DNA from: an uncultured Bacillota bacterium
GTDB lineage: Bacteria; Bacillota; Clostridia; Peptostreptococcales; Anaerovoracaceae
Assembly: GCA_946408315.1 (NCBI GenBank)
Contig: CAMJRV010000035.1
Span: 1 to 11,736 of the forward strand
Direction of reading: 5' to 3'
Length of the DNA: 11,736 nucleotides
The notes under the pieces were generated by a model, which saw nothing but the letters and a program-made list of their open reading frames with translations, was not told the origin of the DNA and ran no database searches. Position numbers and translations under genes: made by a program. Shown in pieces: positions 1 through 6,125 of this stretch (the stretch's first letter is position 1; each line of letters starts with the position of its first letter).

Positions 1-3
1 ATC

Positions 4-537
4 ATGATCTTGCCGCTCCTGTTTGCAGCATTGCTTTTCTCAGGCTGCACTGACGGATCGACCGTTAAGGCTGGTCCCACCATAAAGAACCAGCTCGTTT
101 TCCGTGGAGGAAATGAGCTCTGGAATGCGGAATACCAGGTCAACGGAGAAGGCCGGTTCACCGTGGAGGACGGTCAGTATCTCTATGATAATTGGTCTGA
201 CGAGAAGTTGGTCGTATTCTATAAAGGGGATTTTTCCGAGATGTCGGGGATTAAAGATCTGAAGATCACCTATCAGACAGCAGGTTCCGGAGGCTCTATC
301 CAGATGAGCGAGCCGGAAGTCGGACCTCACAATCGGGTTTTCAGACTCGGAGGAGGCGGCAACGGCACTATGATCGGCGATGATGCGACGATAACCATAA
401 TGGTATTCCTGGACGGTAAGACCCAGTCCTTTGAGCTGAGCAATGAAACCTCCGGTTCCGACAGACTCAGCTTTATGCTGAAAAAGAGCCCGCTGGAGCA
501 GCGGGAAGAGATGAAAAAATGGATGCAGGATCAGTGA
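4..537 (+). CDS. small hypothetical lipoprotein, probably 5'-truncated by the window edge
   Basis: The visible N-terminus is a hydrophobic stretch (LPLLFAALL) ending in the lipobox LFSGC, so the protein should be lipidated on Cys15 and anchored to the outer face of the membrane. The rest is hydrophilic and reads like a small beta-rich domain: a segment of about 25 residues opening with LVFRG and NAEYQVNGEG, a Gly-rich turn region near residue 120, then IMVFLDGKTQSFEL, and a charged C-terminal helix ending EEMKKWMQDQ. The first ATG visible is at position 4, but there is no positively charged n-region before the hydrophobic core and no room to see a ribosome binding site. The true start is therefore probably upstream of the window. 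I do not recognise a named family. Similar small lipoproteins with this layout are common and uncharacterised in Clostridia. The gene ends 35 nt before a hairpin terminator. Confidence 0.75.
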   Translation: MILPLLFAALLFSGCTDGSTVKAGPTIKNQLVFRGGNELWNAEYQVNGEGRFTVEDGQYLYDNWSDEKLVVFYKGDFSEMSGIKDLKITYQTAGSGGSIQMSEPEVGPHNRVFRLGGGGNGTMIGDDATITIMVFLDGKTQSFELSNETSGSDRLSFMLKKSPLEQREEMKKWMQDQ

Positions 538-572
538 CGCAACACCAGTGACTCGGCATCAAAAACGCCATC

Positions 573-602
573 AAAAAACCCGGTTTATTTGCCGGGCTTT
601 TT
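573..602. terminator. bidirectional rho-independent terminator
   Basis: A run of A (573-578) is followed by CCCGG, a TTTATTTG loop, CCGGG, and then a T run (598-602). Read on the plus strand it ends the lipoprotein transcript. Read on the minus strand it is a GC stem followed by TTTTTT and ends the DUF1836 transcript. The DUF1836 stop codon (585-587) lies in the loop, so the hairpin includes the last codons of that gene. Confidence 0.85.
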
Positions 603-1133
603 ATTTTGCTTTTGCTTTTCTTTGGCCGGGCCTTCCTCTTCCTTCAGCAATTCCAGCACCTTTTCGCAGGCCAGCTTCTGGGCATAGCTGGAGATCGCCA
701 GATAGAGGGCGGAAGCGGCAAGCTGCTCTCTTGAGCTTTCCTTTTCAAGCTGCGCCGCAGTATCCAGGAACGCCTTTTCCATCATAGCCAGGTATTCTTC
801 ATAAAATTTCCTCGCATCGCCGATATTGGGCTGCAGCTTCATCAAGGCGTCGGCATCTCCCATGCTGAGCACATGCTTCAGAGAGCAGATCGCTGTAAGG
901 TAGACCAGATGATCCTTCGTGTATTTCTTGCCGTTGGCCCTGGGCAGCAGCCCGCTCTTTATATAGTTGTTGATCATCGCTCCCGTAAGCTGTGCGCTTT
1001 CCGGCTGAAGCGAATGCTGGCGCTTCATATAGCCCAGCACCTGATCTCTGTACAGCTCGATATCCGGCAGACTGTCCCAGTCTGTCGGCCATTCCTCCGA
1101 GAGCCGCTCTATCAGTTCCGATAATTCCTTCAT
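585..1133 (-). CDS. DUF1836 family protein, probable helix-turn-helix regulator
   Basis: This 182-residue protein matches the DUF1836 family of Firmicutes. The diagnostic stretch is QLTGAMINNYIKSGLLPR (about residues 48-65) followed by the wing-like GKKYTKDHLVYL (68-79) and a helix AICSLKHVL. This arrangement resembles the MerR-type recognition helix and wing, so DNA binding is likely, although the family function is not experimentally settled as far as I know. The C-terminal half is helical and the tail is very Lys/Gln-rich (KEKQKQNKKPGK). I chose the ATG at 1133 over a longer reading frame opening at 1199. An AGGGGA ribosome binding site sits just upstream of 1133, family members begin at this point, and the longer frame would start inside the promoter. 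The gene is transcribed away from the SGNH hydrolase gene and ends in a terminator shared with the lipoprotein gene. Confidence 0.85.
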   Translation of the reverse strand: MKELSELIERLSEEWPTDWDSLPDIELYRDQVLGYMKRQHSLQPESAQLTGAMINNYIKSGLLPRANGKKYTKDHLVYLTAICSLKHVLSMGDADALMKLQPNIGDARKFYEEYLAMMEKAFLDTAAQLEKESSREQLAASALYLAISSYAQKLACEKVLELLKEEEGPAKEKQKQNKKPGK

Positions 1134-1158
1134 GGCACTTCCCCTGTTTCTTATCGTA

Positions 1159-1180
1159 GTTACATGGTAACATTTTACCA
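1159..1180. promoter_or_regulatory. nested inverted repeats over the DUF1836 promoter, putative operator
   Basis: Two perfect dyads overlap here: GTTAC-ATG-GTAAC (1159-1171) and TGGTAA-CATT-TTACCA (1165-1180). The second contains the whole proposed -10 element of the DUF1836 promoter, so a protein bound here would block that promoter. Neither dyad is followed by a T run, so they are not terminators. Autoregulation by the DUF1836 product is an inference from position. Confidence 0.45.
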
Positions 1181-1199
1181 CATCGGCGCGAAGATTCAA
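1172..1199 (-). promoter_or_regulatory. putative promoter of the DUF1836 gene
   Basis: On the minus strand there is a -35 element TTGAAT (1199-1194), a 16-nt spacer and a -10 element TAAAAT (1177-1172). Four of six and five of six bases match the sigma-70/sigma-A consensus. The predicted transcript would start near 1165, giving a short leader before the AGGGGA site and the ATG at 1133. No competing promoter is evident between here and the gene. Confidence 0.5.
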
Positions 1200-1240
1200 C
1201 CGAAAAGGTCTCCAACCATTTTTTCAAAAACAGTAAAAGT

Positions 1241-1263
1241 AGGTATTGAAATTTCCAATACCT
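1241..1263. promoter_or_regulatory. 23-bp operator-like palindrome over the SGNH hydrolase promoter
   Basis: Perfect 8-bp arms AGGTATTG (1241-1248) and CAATACCT (1256-1263) flank a 7-nt A/T-rich centre that is itself nearly symmetric (AAATTTC). The site covers the -35 element and most of the spacer of the promoter immediately downstream, which is a typical repressor position. I do not recognise it as the binding site of a named regulator. Its GGTA...TACC ends are shared with the dyad upstream of the divergent DUF1836 gene. Confidence 0.55.
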
Positions 1264-1274
1264 CATAATATAAT
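1246..1274 (+). promoter_or_regulatory. promoter of the SGNH hydrolase gene
   Basis: TTGAAA (1246-1251) is followed by a 17-nt spacer and a perfect TATAAT (1269-1274), a near-consensus sigma-A promoter. Transcription should start near 1281, leaving a leader of about 60 nt before the ATG at 1344. The -35 element lies inside the palindrome at 1241-1263. Confidence 0.7.
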
Positions 1275-1343
1275 ATTGATAATTACATTGTGCGGTATTA
1301 TCTTTCACAAATGTTAAAAGGAGTGATTGGGAGAGTGATTAAT

Positions 1344-2021
1344 ATGATCCATTCTGTTTGTATTTTCGGGGACTCCGTAGCAAAGGGCGTCGTCTTTGAT
1401 GCGGTCAAAAACAAATATAGCCTTCTAAAGGAGAGCTTTGCCAATATCGTGGAGCGCCAGCAGAATATTTCCATCCTGAACTTTGCACGCTTCGGCTGCA
1501 CCATATCCATGGGAAGCGAAATATTGAAGCGCCACGCAGAGGAACTGGACCGTTTTGACTATACGGTTCTGGAATTCGGAGGAAACGACTGCGACTACAA
1601 TTGGGCGATGATCGCCGAAGATCCCGGCCGTCCCCACCAGTGCAACACGCCAATTGCGCTGTTTCGGGACAAATACAGGGAGTTGATCGACCAGGTCCGG
1701 CAAAATGGAGGAAGTCCCGTACTGATGAATCTGCCGCCCATCGATTCGAACCGGTATTTCCGCTGGGTCAGCAGAGGACTGAACGGGAAGAACATTCTGG
1801 CCTTTCTGGGCGGGGTCGATGCGATCTATCGCTGGCAGGAGATGTACAGCAGGGCCGTTGAGGAGCTGGCTGACGAGACAAAGGTTCCTTTGATCGACAT
1901 CCGCTCCGGCTTTCTTCACAAAAAGAATTTCAGCCTCTACCTGTGCGAGGACGGAATCCATCCCAACGATCAAGGCCATCTGCTCATATCGAACGCAATC
2001 CGGGAAAAAGCATTTTTCTAA
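1344..2021 (+). CDS. SGNH/GDSL family hydrolase (esterase/lipase-like)
   Basis: This 225-residue protein carries the ordered SGNH blocks: FGDS with the nucleophile Ser11, FARFGCT with the oxyanion Gly51, FGGND with Asn81, and EDGIHPN with Asp203 and His206. The catalytic set is complete. The family hydrolyses ester bonds in lipids, acylated sugars or cell-wall and exopolysaccharide substituents, and the substrate cannot be told from the sequence. There is no signal peptide, so the protein should be cytoplasmic. I chose the ATG at 1344 because the first strand (IHSVCIFGDS) begins there, as is normal in the family, and GGGAGAG lies 8 nt upstream. Longer in-frame starts exist (GTG 1335, ATG 1311, GTG 1290), and AAAGGAG at 1317-1323 could serve the GTG at 1335. 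The gene stands alone between its own promoter and a terminator that overlaps its stop codon. Confidence 0.88.
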   Translation: MIHSVCIFGDSVAKGVVFDAVKNKYSLLKESFANIVERQQNISILNFARFGCTISMGSEILKRHAEELDRFDYTVLEFGGNDCDYNWAMIAEDPGRPHQCNTPIALFRDKYRELIDQVRQNGGSPVLMNLPPIDSNRYFRWVSRGLNGKNILAFLGGVDAIYRWQEMYSRAVEELADETKVPLIDIRSGFLHKKNFSLYLCEDGIHPNDQGHLLISNAIREKAFF

Positions 2022-2031
2022 TGCTTTTTTC
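2004..2031 (+). terminator. rho-independent terminator after the SGNH hydrolase gene
   Basis: GAAAAAGCAT (2004-2013) and ATGCTTTTTTC (2021-2031) form a stem around a TTTTCTA loop, and the 3' arm supplies the T run. The TAA stop codon of the hydrolase gene (2019-2021) is at the loop/stem junction. Confidence 0.75.
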
Positions 2032-2033
2032 TT

Positions 2034-2063
2034 TTGCAACGATTCCCCCCTCCATGTTACAAT
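2034..2063 (+). promoter_or_regulatory. promoter of the mutY operon with extended -10
   Basis: TTGCAA (2034-2039), an 18-nt spacer and TACAAT (2058-2063) form a promoter, strengthened by a TGn extended -10 (TG at 2055-2056). It starts three bases after the preceding terminator. Transcription would begin near 2070, downstream of the first in-frame ATG of mutY (2062). That argues for the ATG at 2098 as the start. Confidence 0.55.
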
Positions 2064-2097
2064 GAACAAAAAGGAAAGACGAGAACAGACGAAAGTA

Positions 2098-3330
2098 ATG
2101 GCAGAAAAGAAATCAAAAGAACTAGAAAATTCCAATCCTGCGGAAGGAGGCGGAAGACAGGAGCGGTTATCGGAAATTGTCAACCCTCTCCTGCAATGGT
2201 ATGACAACCATGCCCGGATTCTTCCCTGGAGGGAGAACCCGATCCCCTATGCAGTTTGGATTTCCGAAATCATGCTCCAGCAAACCCGGGTAGAAGCTGT
2301 CAAACCCTATTTTGACCGTTGGATGAAAAGCTTTCCCGATCTCTTATCCCTGGCAAACGCCTCCGAAGACGAGGTTCTGAAGCTATGGGAAGGTTTGGGC
2401 TATTACAGTAGAGCCCGGAACCTCCACAAAGCGGCCAGACTCGTGGCCGAAAAGTTCGGCGGCAGTCTGCCCTCTTCCTTTGACGAGCTTCGCAGCCTGC
2501 CCGGCATCGGAGAATATACCGCCGGAGCCATAGGCTCCATCGCCTTCGGACTTCCTGTTCCCTGCGTGGACGGAAACGTCCTGCGTGTCGTCACAAGGCT
2601 GACCGCAGAACAGGCGGATATCGGAACAGCGGCGGCAAAGAAGCTCCTGACCGAATGGGTCAGAGATATCGTCCCGAAAGACCGGCCGGGGGATTTCAAT
2701 CAGGCGATGATGGAACTAGGCGCGACGGTCTGCCTCCCCAACGGTATGCCCAAGTGCGACGTCTGTCCGCTGGCGTTCCTCTGTGAAGCCCAGATTCAGG
2801 GCCGTGCGACAGACTTTCCGGTCAAAGGGGAAAAGCCCTCCCGAAAAATAGAAAAGAAGACCGTTCTGATCCTCCTTTCTCAGGAAAACCCGGCTTCCAG
2901 TCCATACCAAGGAGCGGCGGCAGCGCGGCACAGGATTGCCCTGCGGAAACGGCCGCAAAGCGGTTTGCTGGCAGGACTCTGGGAGTTTCCCAATTTCGAC
3001 GGGGAGCTTACGGAAGAGGAGGTGAGCCGAATCCTTGATTTATCCGGGATAAAGCTTTCCTCACTGGTTAAATTAAAACAGAGCAAGCATGTCTTCACTC
3101 ATATTGAGTGGGAAATGTCCGGGTATCTCGCCGTCGCGGAGGAGAGTGAGCGCGATGAATTCCACACTGCAGAACAGGCTTCGGACTATCACGCCGAAAG
3201 CGATAAGGGTGCTGAAGAGCTCACCTTCCAATGGGTCGGAGCCGACACGCTGGAAGAAAAACTCGTTCTGCCTGCGGCCTTTAAAACATACCATCAAATC
3301 ATGAAGCACTATATCAACAAGGAGTCGTAG
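2098..3330 (+). CDS. mutY: A/G-specific adenine DNA glycosylase MutY
   Basis: MutY removes adenine mispaired with 8-oxoguanine in base excision repair. Residue numbers here count from the ATG at 2062; subtract 12 for the start used. The catalytic Glu69 lies in WISEIMLQQT, the helix-hairpin-helix is LPGIGEYTAGAI (146-157), and the catalytic Asp170 is in CVDGNVLRV. A [4Fe-4S] cluster is formed by Cys224, 232, 235 and 241 with the standard 6-2-5 spacing. The C-terminal NUDIX-like 8-oxoG-recognition domain (about 265-420) includes GLLAGLWEFP and KHVFTHIEW. All key residues are present. The start is uncertain. The ATG at 2062 overlaps a good -10 element and has no ribosome binding site, so I prefer 2098, although its own binding site is weak. 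Either way the first 25-35 residues are a charged extension not needed for catalysis. It is the first gene of an apparent operon, 4 nt ahead of the GGDEF gene. Confidence 0.95.
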   Translation: MAEKKSKELENSNPAEGGGRQERLSEIVNPLLQWYDNHARILPWRENPIPYAVWISEIMLQQTRVEAVKPYFDRWMKSFPDLLSLANASEDEVLKLWEGLGYYSRARNLHKAARLVAEKFGGSLPSSFDELRSLPGIGEYTAGAIGSIAFGLPVPCVDGNVLRVVTRLTAEQADIGTAAAKKLLTEWVRDIVPKDRPGDFNQAMMELGATVCLPNGMPKCDVCPLAFLCEAQIQGRATDFPVKGEKPSRKIEKKTVLILLSQENPASSPYQGAAAARHRIALRKRPQSGLLAGLWEFPNFDGELTEEEVSRILDLSGIKLSSLVKLKQSKHVFTHIEWEMSGYLAVAEESERDEFHTAEQASDYHAESDKGAEELTFQWVGADTLEEKLVLPAAFKTYHQIMKHYINKES

Positions 3331-3334
3331 TAAT

Positions 3335-4402
3335 ATGAATCAACTGAAGCGAAGACCCCGGGGCGCGTTTTTCATCATCATCCCGTTTCTCCTTCTTTTG
3401 GGCGCCCAGGTCATTCTTTACGGAAACTTTTTTCAGACGCTGAATGCAGATACCCAGGTGATCAACGAACTGAGCAGGATTCGAGGCTCCATACAAAGAT
3501 ACACGAAGCTTGAACTTTCTCAGGCGAGAGTAAAGGCCATCCCGGTGGAAAGCGAAATTGACAGGCTGATCGCTCACAATATGGAGCTTCCCCTGACGAA
3601 GAGGCTGACGGGAGAGTCCAGGTATTATGATCTGGACAGCCTGAATATAAAATGGAACGAACTGAAATCGCTGGTTGAAATCTATCATGACGATCCCAGT
3701 CAAAAGCATCAGCTTTCCGTTGTCAGCAAGAGCGAAGAATGCTGGATTGTGGCGGATTCCTACGTCGTGCGGCAGCAGTATATCGTCAACCAGACTGCAA
3801 CCTATTATAAATACTTTACGGTGACCTTCGGCATCAATCTGTTCGTCATCGTGCTGATCCTGGCCCTTTATAAAAGATTCGTCCTGAACAGCATCGCGTC
3901 TTCCGCGATCAATGATTCCCTGACGCAAATCTTCAATAAAGGCTACTTCGATCAATTTCTGGAACACGAGATCGCAAGGGCGGCCAGAAAACGAACAGCT
4001 TTCAGCTTGATTATGCTCGATATTGACCATTTCAAGCGTGTCAACGATACATATGGGCACCGCCAAGGGGATTATGCGTTGAAAGCGCTGGCGGACGTCG
4101 TCAGGAAATGCAAGCGGAACGCGGATGTCCTCGCCAGGTTTGGAGGCGAAGAATTTATCGTCCTCCTTCCCGATACCGCTTTATCCGAGGCCGTTTTGCT
4201 CGCCGAGCGGATCAGGGAAAGCGTCGAAGCCTTCCCGTTTGAAGAGATCGGAAGGATGACCATAAGCCTGGGGGTGACTGAGTTCAGTCAGGACGACAAT
4301 AAAGAGAGTATCTTAACGCGGGTCGATTCCGCCCTTTACCTCGCGAAAGAAAACGGCAGGAATCGATGTGAAGTAATCAGAAAAGGGGGAGAAAATGCGT
4401 AG
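3335..4402 (+). CDS. membrane-anchored diguanylate cyclase (GGDEF domain)
   Basis: This 355-residue protein should make c-di-GMP from two GTP, releasing two pyrophosphates. A first transmembrane helix (about 11-33), an extracytoplasmic segment of about 125 residues and a second helix (about 161-180) lead into a cytoplasmic GGDEF domain (about 190-350). The domain opens with NDSLTQIFNK and has LDIDHFK with metal-binding Asp229, NDTYGH, QGD with Asp246, and an intact GGEEF motif (270-274). An inhibitory I-site RNAD (261-264) sits five residues before GGEEF, so product feedback is expected. No EAL or HD-GYP domain is attached. The outer sensor segment has no family I recognise; it is mostly helical and may be a four-helix ligand-binding domain. 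AAGGAG at 3319-3324, inside the end of mutY, serves the ATG. The stop overlaps the start of the pyrophosphatase gene, which suggests translational coupling. Confidence 0.93.
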   Translation: MNQLKRRPRGAFFIIIPFLLLLGAQVILYGNFFQTLNADTQVINELSRIRGSIQRYTKLELSQARVKAIPVESEIDRLIAHNMELPLTKRLTGESRYYDLDSLNIKWNELKSLVEIYHDDPSQKHQLSVVSKSEECWIVADSYVVRQQYIVNQTATYYKYFTVTFGINLFVIVLILALYKRFVLNSIASSAINDSLTQIFNKGYFDQFLEHEIARAARKRTAFSLIMLDIDHFKRVNDTYGHRQGDYALKALADVVRKCKRNADVLARFGGEEFIVLLPDTALSEAVLLAERIRESVEAFPFEEIGRMTISLGVTEFSQDDNKESILTRVDSALYLAKENGRNRCEVIRKGGENA

Positions 4403-6035
4403 AAAAGTTTTGGTGATCGGACATAAGAATCCTGATACCGACTCCATCTGCTCGGCAATCGCCTATGCCAATTTGAAGAATCAAATTGCCGAAGACGAGC
4501 ATATTCCAATGCGGGCCGGAGATATCAGCGATGAAACGAAATTTGTCCTGGAACGGTTTCATGTCGAAGCCCCGGACTACATTCAGGACGTGGGAACCCA
4601 GGTAAAGGATATCGACATCCGCAGAACGGAAGGTGTTCCGGACCAGATTTCTCTGAAAAAAGCCTGGAATCTCATGCGGGACCTGAATGTCGCCACCCTT
4701 CCCGTCACCTGCCAAAAGCGGCTGGATGGGCTGATTTCCGTCAAGGATATTGCTACGGCAAACATGGACATCTACGACAACCGGATTCTCTCCACTGCAA
4801 AGACCTGCTATAAAAATATCATCGAAACGCTGGAGGGTACCATGATCGTCGGGGATGAAAACGACATCGTGGAAGAGGGAAAAATCCTGATCGCGGCTTC
4901 CAATCCCGACACTCTGGAAACCTTTATCGATCCCGGAGACATCATCATACTGAGCAACCGTTACGAATCCCAGCTCTGCGCCATCGAGATGAATGCGGGC
5001 TGTATCATCGTATGTACGGGCGCTCCCGTTTCCATTACGATCAGAAAACTGGCGAAAGAAAAGGGCTGCCACATTATAAGCACCCCTTACGACACCTATA
5101 TCGTATCGCGTCTCATCAATCAGAGTACGCCGATCTGCTATTTTATGAGAAAAGATCATCTCATCACCTTCGGAACAGAGGACTTTACGGAAGACGTCAA
5201 GAGCGTCATGGCCAAGGTCCGCCACAGGGACTTTCCCGTATTGGATCTTCACGGAGACTACTTCGGCATGATTTCCAGACGTTCTCTTTTGGACGTCCAA
5301 AAGAAGCGGATCATCCTGGTGGACCACAATGAGAAATCCCAGGCTGCGGACGGCCTGGAAACGGCGGAGATCCTTGAGATCATCGACCACCACAGACTGG
5401 GCGCTCTGGAGACCATTTCTCCTGTTTTCTTCCGCAACCAGCCGGTGGGCTGTACGGCCACCATCGTTTACCAGATGTATCTGGAAAACCGGATCGAGAT
5501 CAAACCCGATATCGCGGGCCTTCTCTGTTCCGCCATCATAACCGACACGCTGATGTTCCGCTCTCCGACCTGTACGGAAGAGGACCGGAAGGCGGCGGAG
5601 ACGCTGGCCGGCATCGCGGGAATCCAGATCAGGGAATTTGCGGAAGAGCTGTTCCACGCCGGCAGCAATTTAAAGAACAAGACGCCGGAAGAAATGCTCT
5701 ATCAGGATTTTAAGACCTACTCCATCAACGGCGTCAGCTTCGCGGTAGGACAGAACACCTTTACCAACACGGAAGAGCTCCGGGATGCGAAGGGCAAGCT
5801 GCTCACCTACCTGAACACTTCCTTCCCGAGAAGGGACATCGACATGCTCTTTATCATGCTGACAAACATTCTGGACGAATCCACCGAGCTGCTCTACTAT
5901 GGCGAGGGGGCCAGAGAGGTGGCGGAATCCGCCATGAGGGTCACTGCCAACGACGACTCGCTCCGGCTCGAAGGAGTGGTATCGAGGAAGAAACAGCTCA
6001 TTCCCGCTTTGATGGCGATTTTGCAGGAATCGTAA
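4395..6035 (+). CDS. ppaC: manganese-dependent inorganic pyrophosphatase with CBS-DRTGG-CBS regulatory insert
   Basis: This is a family II (DHH superfamily) pyrophosphatase of 546 residues that hydrolyses PPi to two phosphates in the cytoplasm. The DHH half has HKNPDTD with His10, Asp14 and Asp16; the protein resumes after the insert with LVDHNE (Asp310) and IIDHH (Asp331-His333), then ITDT. The C-terminal DHHA2 half ends with the substrate-binding SRKKQ (530-534). Between residues about 70 and 300 lies a regulatory insert: CBS1 (about 75-128), a DRTGG-like domain (about 145-243) and CBS2 (about 244-300). In characterised family members this insert binds adenine nucleotides (AMP and ADP inhibit; ATP or diadenosine polyphosphates activate). 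The length fits the CBS/DRTGG subclass, not the 310-residue core enzyme. The ATG lies 8 nt inside the end of the cyclase gene, behind an AGGGGGAG ribosome binding site. The symbol is the family name; it is often left unnamed in genomes. Confidence 0.95.
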   Translation: MRRKVLVIGHKNPDTDSICSAIAYANLKNQIAEDEHIPMRAGDISDETKFVLERFHVEAPDYIQDVGTQVKDIDIRRTEGVPDQISLKKAWNLMRDLNVATLPVTCQKRLDGLISVKDIATANMDIYDNRILSTAKTCYKNIIETLEGTMIVGDENDIVEEGKILIAASNPDTLETFIDPGDIIILSNRYESQLCAIEMNAGCIIVCTGAPVSITIRKLAKEKGCHIISTPYDTYIVSRLINQSTPICYFMRKDHLITFGTEDFTEDVKSVMAKVRHRDFPVLDLHGDYFGMISRRSLLDVQKKRIILVDHNEKSQAADGLETAEILEIIDHHRLGALETISPVFFRNQPVGCTATIVYQMYLENRIEIKPDIAGLLCSAIITDTLMFRSPTCTEEDRKAAETLAGIAGIQIREFAEELFHAGSNLKNKTPEEMLYQDFKTYSINGVSFAVGQNTFTNTEELRDAKGKLLTYLNTSFPRRDIDMLFIMLTNILDESTELLYYGEGAREVAESAMRVTANDDSLRLEGVVSRKKQLIPALMAILQES

Positions 6036-6068
6036 GAAACGTTCGGACTGCGCTCTTTATGCAGTGAA

Positions 6069-6099
6069 AACCCCCTGAGCTTTTCCGGCCCAGGGGGTT
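6069..6099. terminator. hairpin terminator between convergent operons
   Basis: AACCCCCTG (6069-6077) pairs perfectly with CAGGGGGTT (6091-6099). The plus-strand side is followed by the T-rich CTTAGTTTT and ends the mutY-cyclase-pyrophosphatase operon. Read from the minus strand the stem is followed by TTC only, so it probably also stops the UPF0182 transcript but less well. The remaining bases between 6036 and 6125 hold nothing else I can identify. Confidence 0.75.
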
Positions 6100-6125
6100 C
6101 TTAGTTTTGATCATTCTTTTTTGAT

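Noticed and set aside
548..787. Short plus-strand reading frame after the lipoprotein gene
   Set aside because: It starts before and runs through the bidirectional terminator and overlaps the DUF1836 coding region; its composition is rich in Arg and Pro, typical of antisense noise.
2143..2150. Strong ribosome-binding-like GGAAGGAG inside the early part of mutY
   Set aside because: No ATG, GTG or TTG codon in the mutY frame follows at a usable distance, so it is not taken as the start signal.
1425..2207. Open reading frame of 260 codons opposite the SGNH hydrolase gene and the start of mutY
   Set aside because: It runs through the terminator and promoter between those genes and has no coding features of its own.
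3314..4066. Open reading frame of 250 codons opposite the diguanylate cyclase gene
   Set aside because: Antisense to a clear GGDEF protein and without recognisable motifs or a start signal.
4377..5657. Open reading frame of 426 codons on the minus strand opposite the pyrophosphatase gene
   Set aside because: It is an antisense shadow of a protein with complete family II pyrophosphatase motifs; its translation shows no domain pattern and there is no ribosome binding site.
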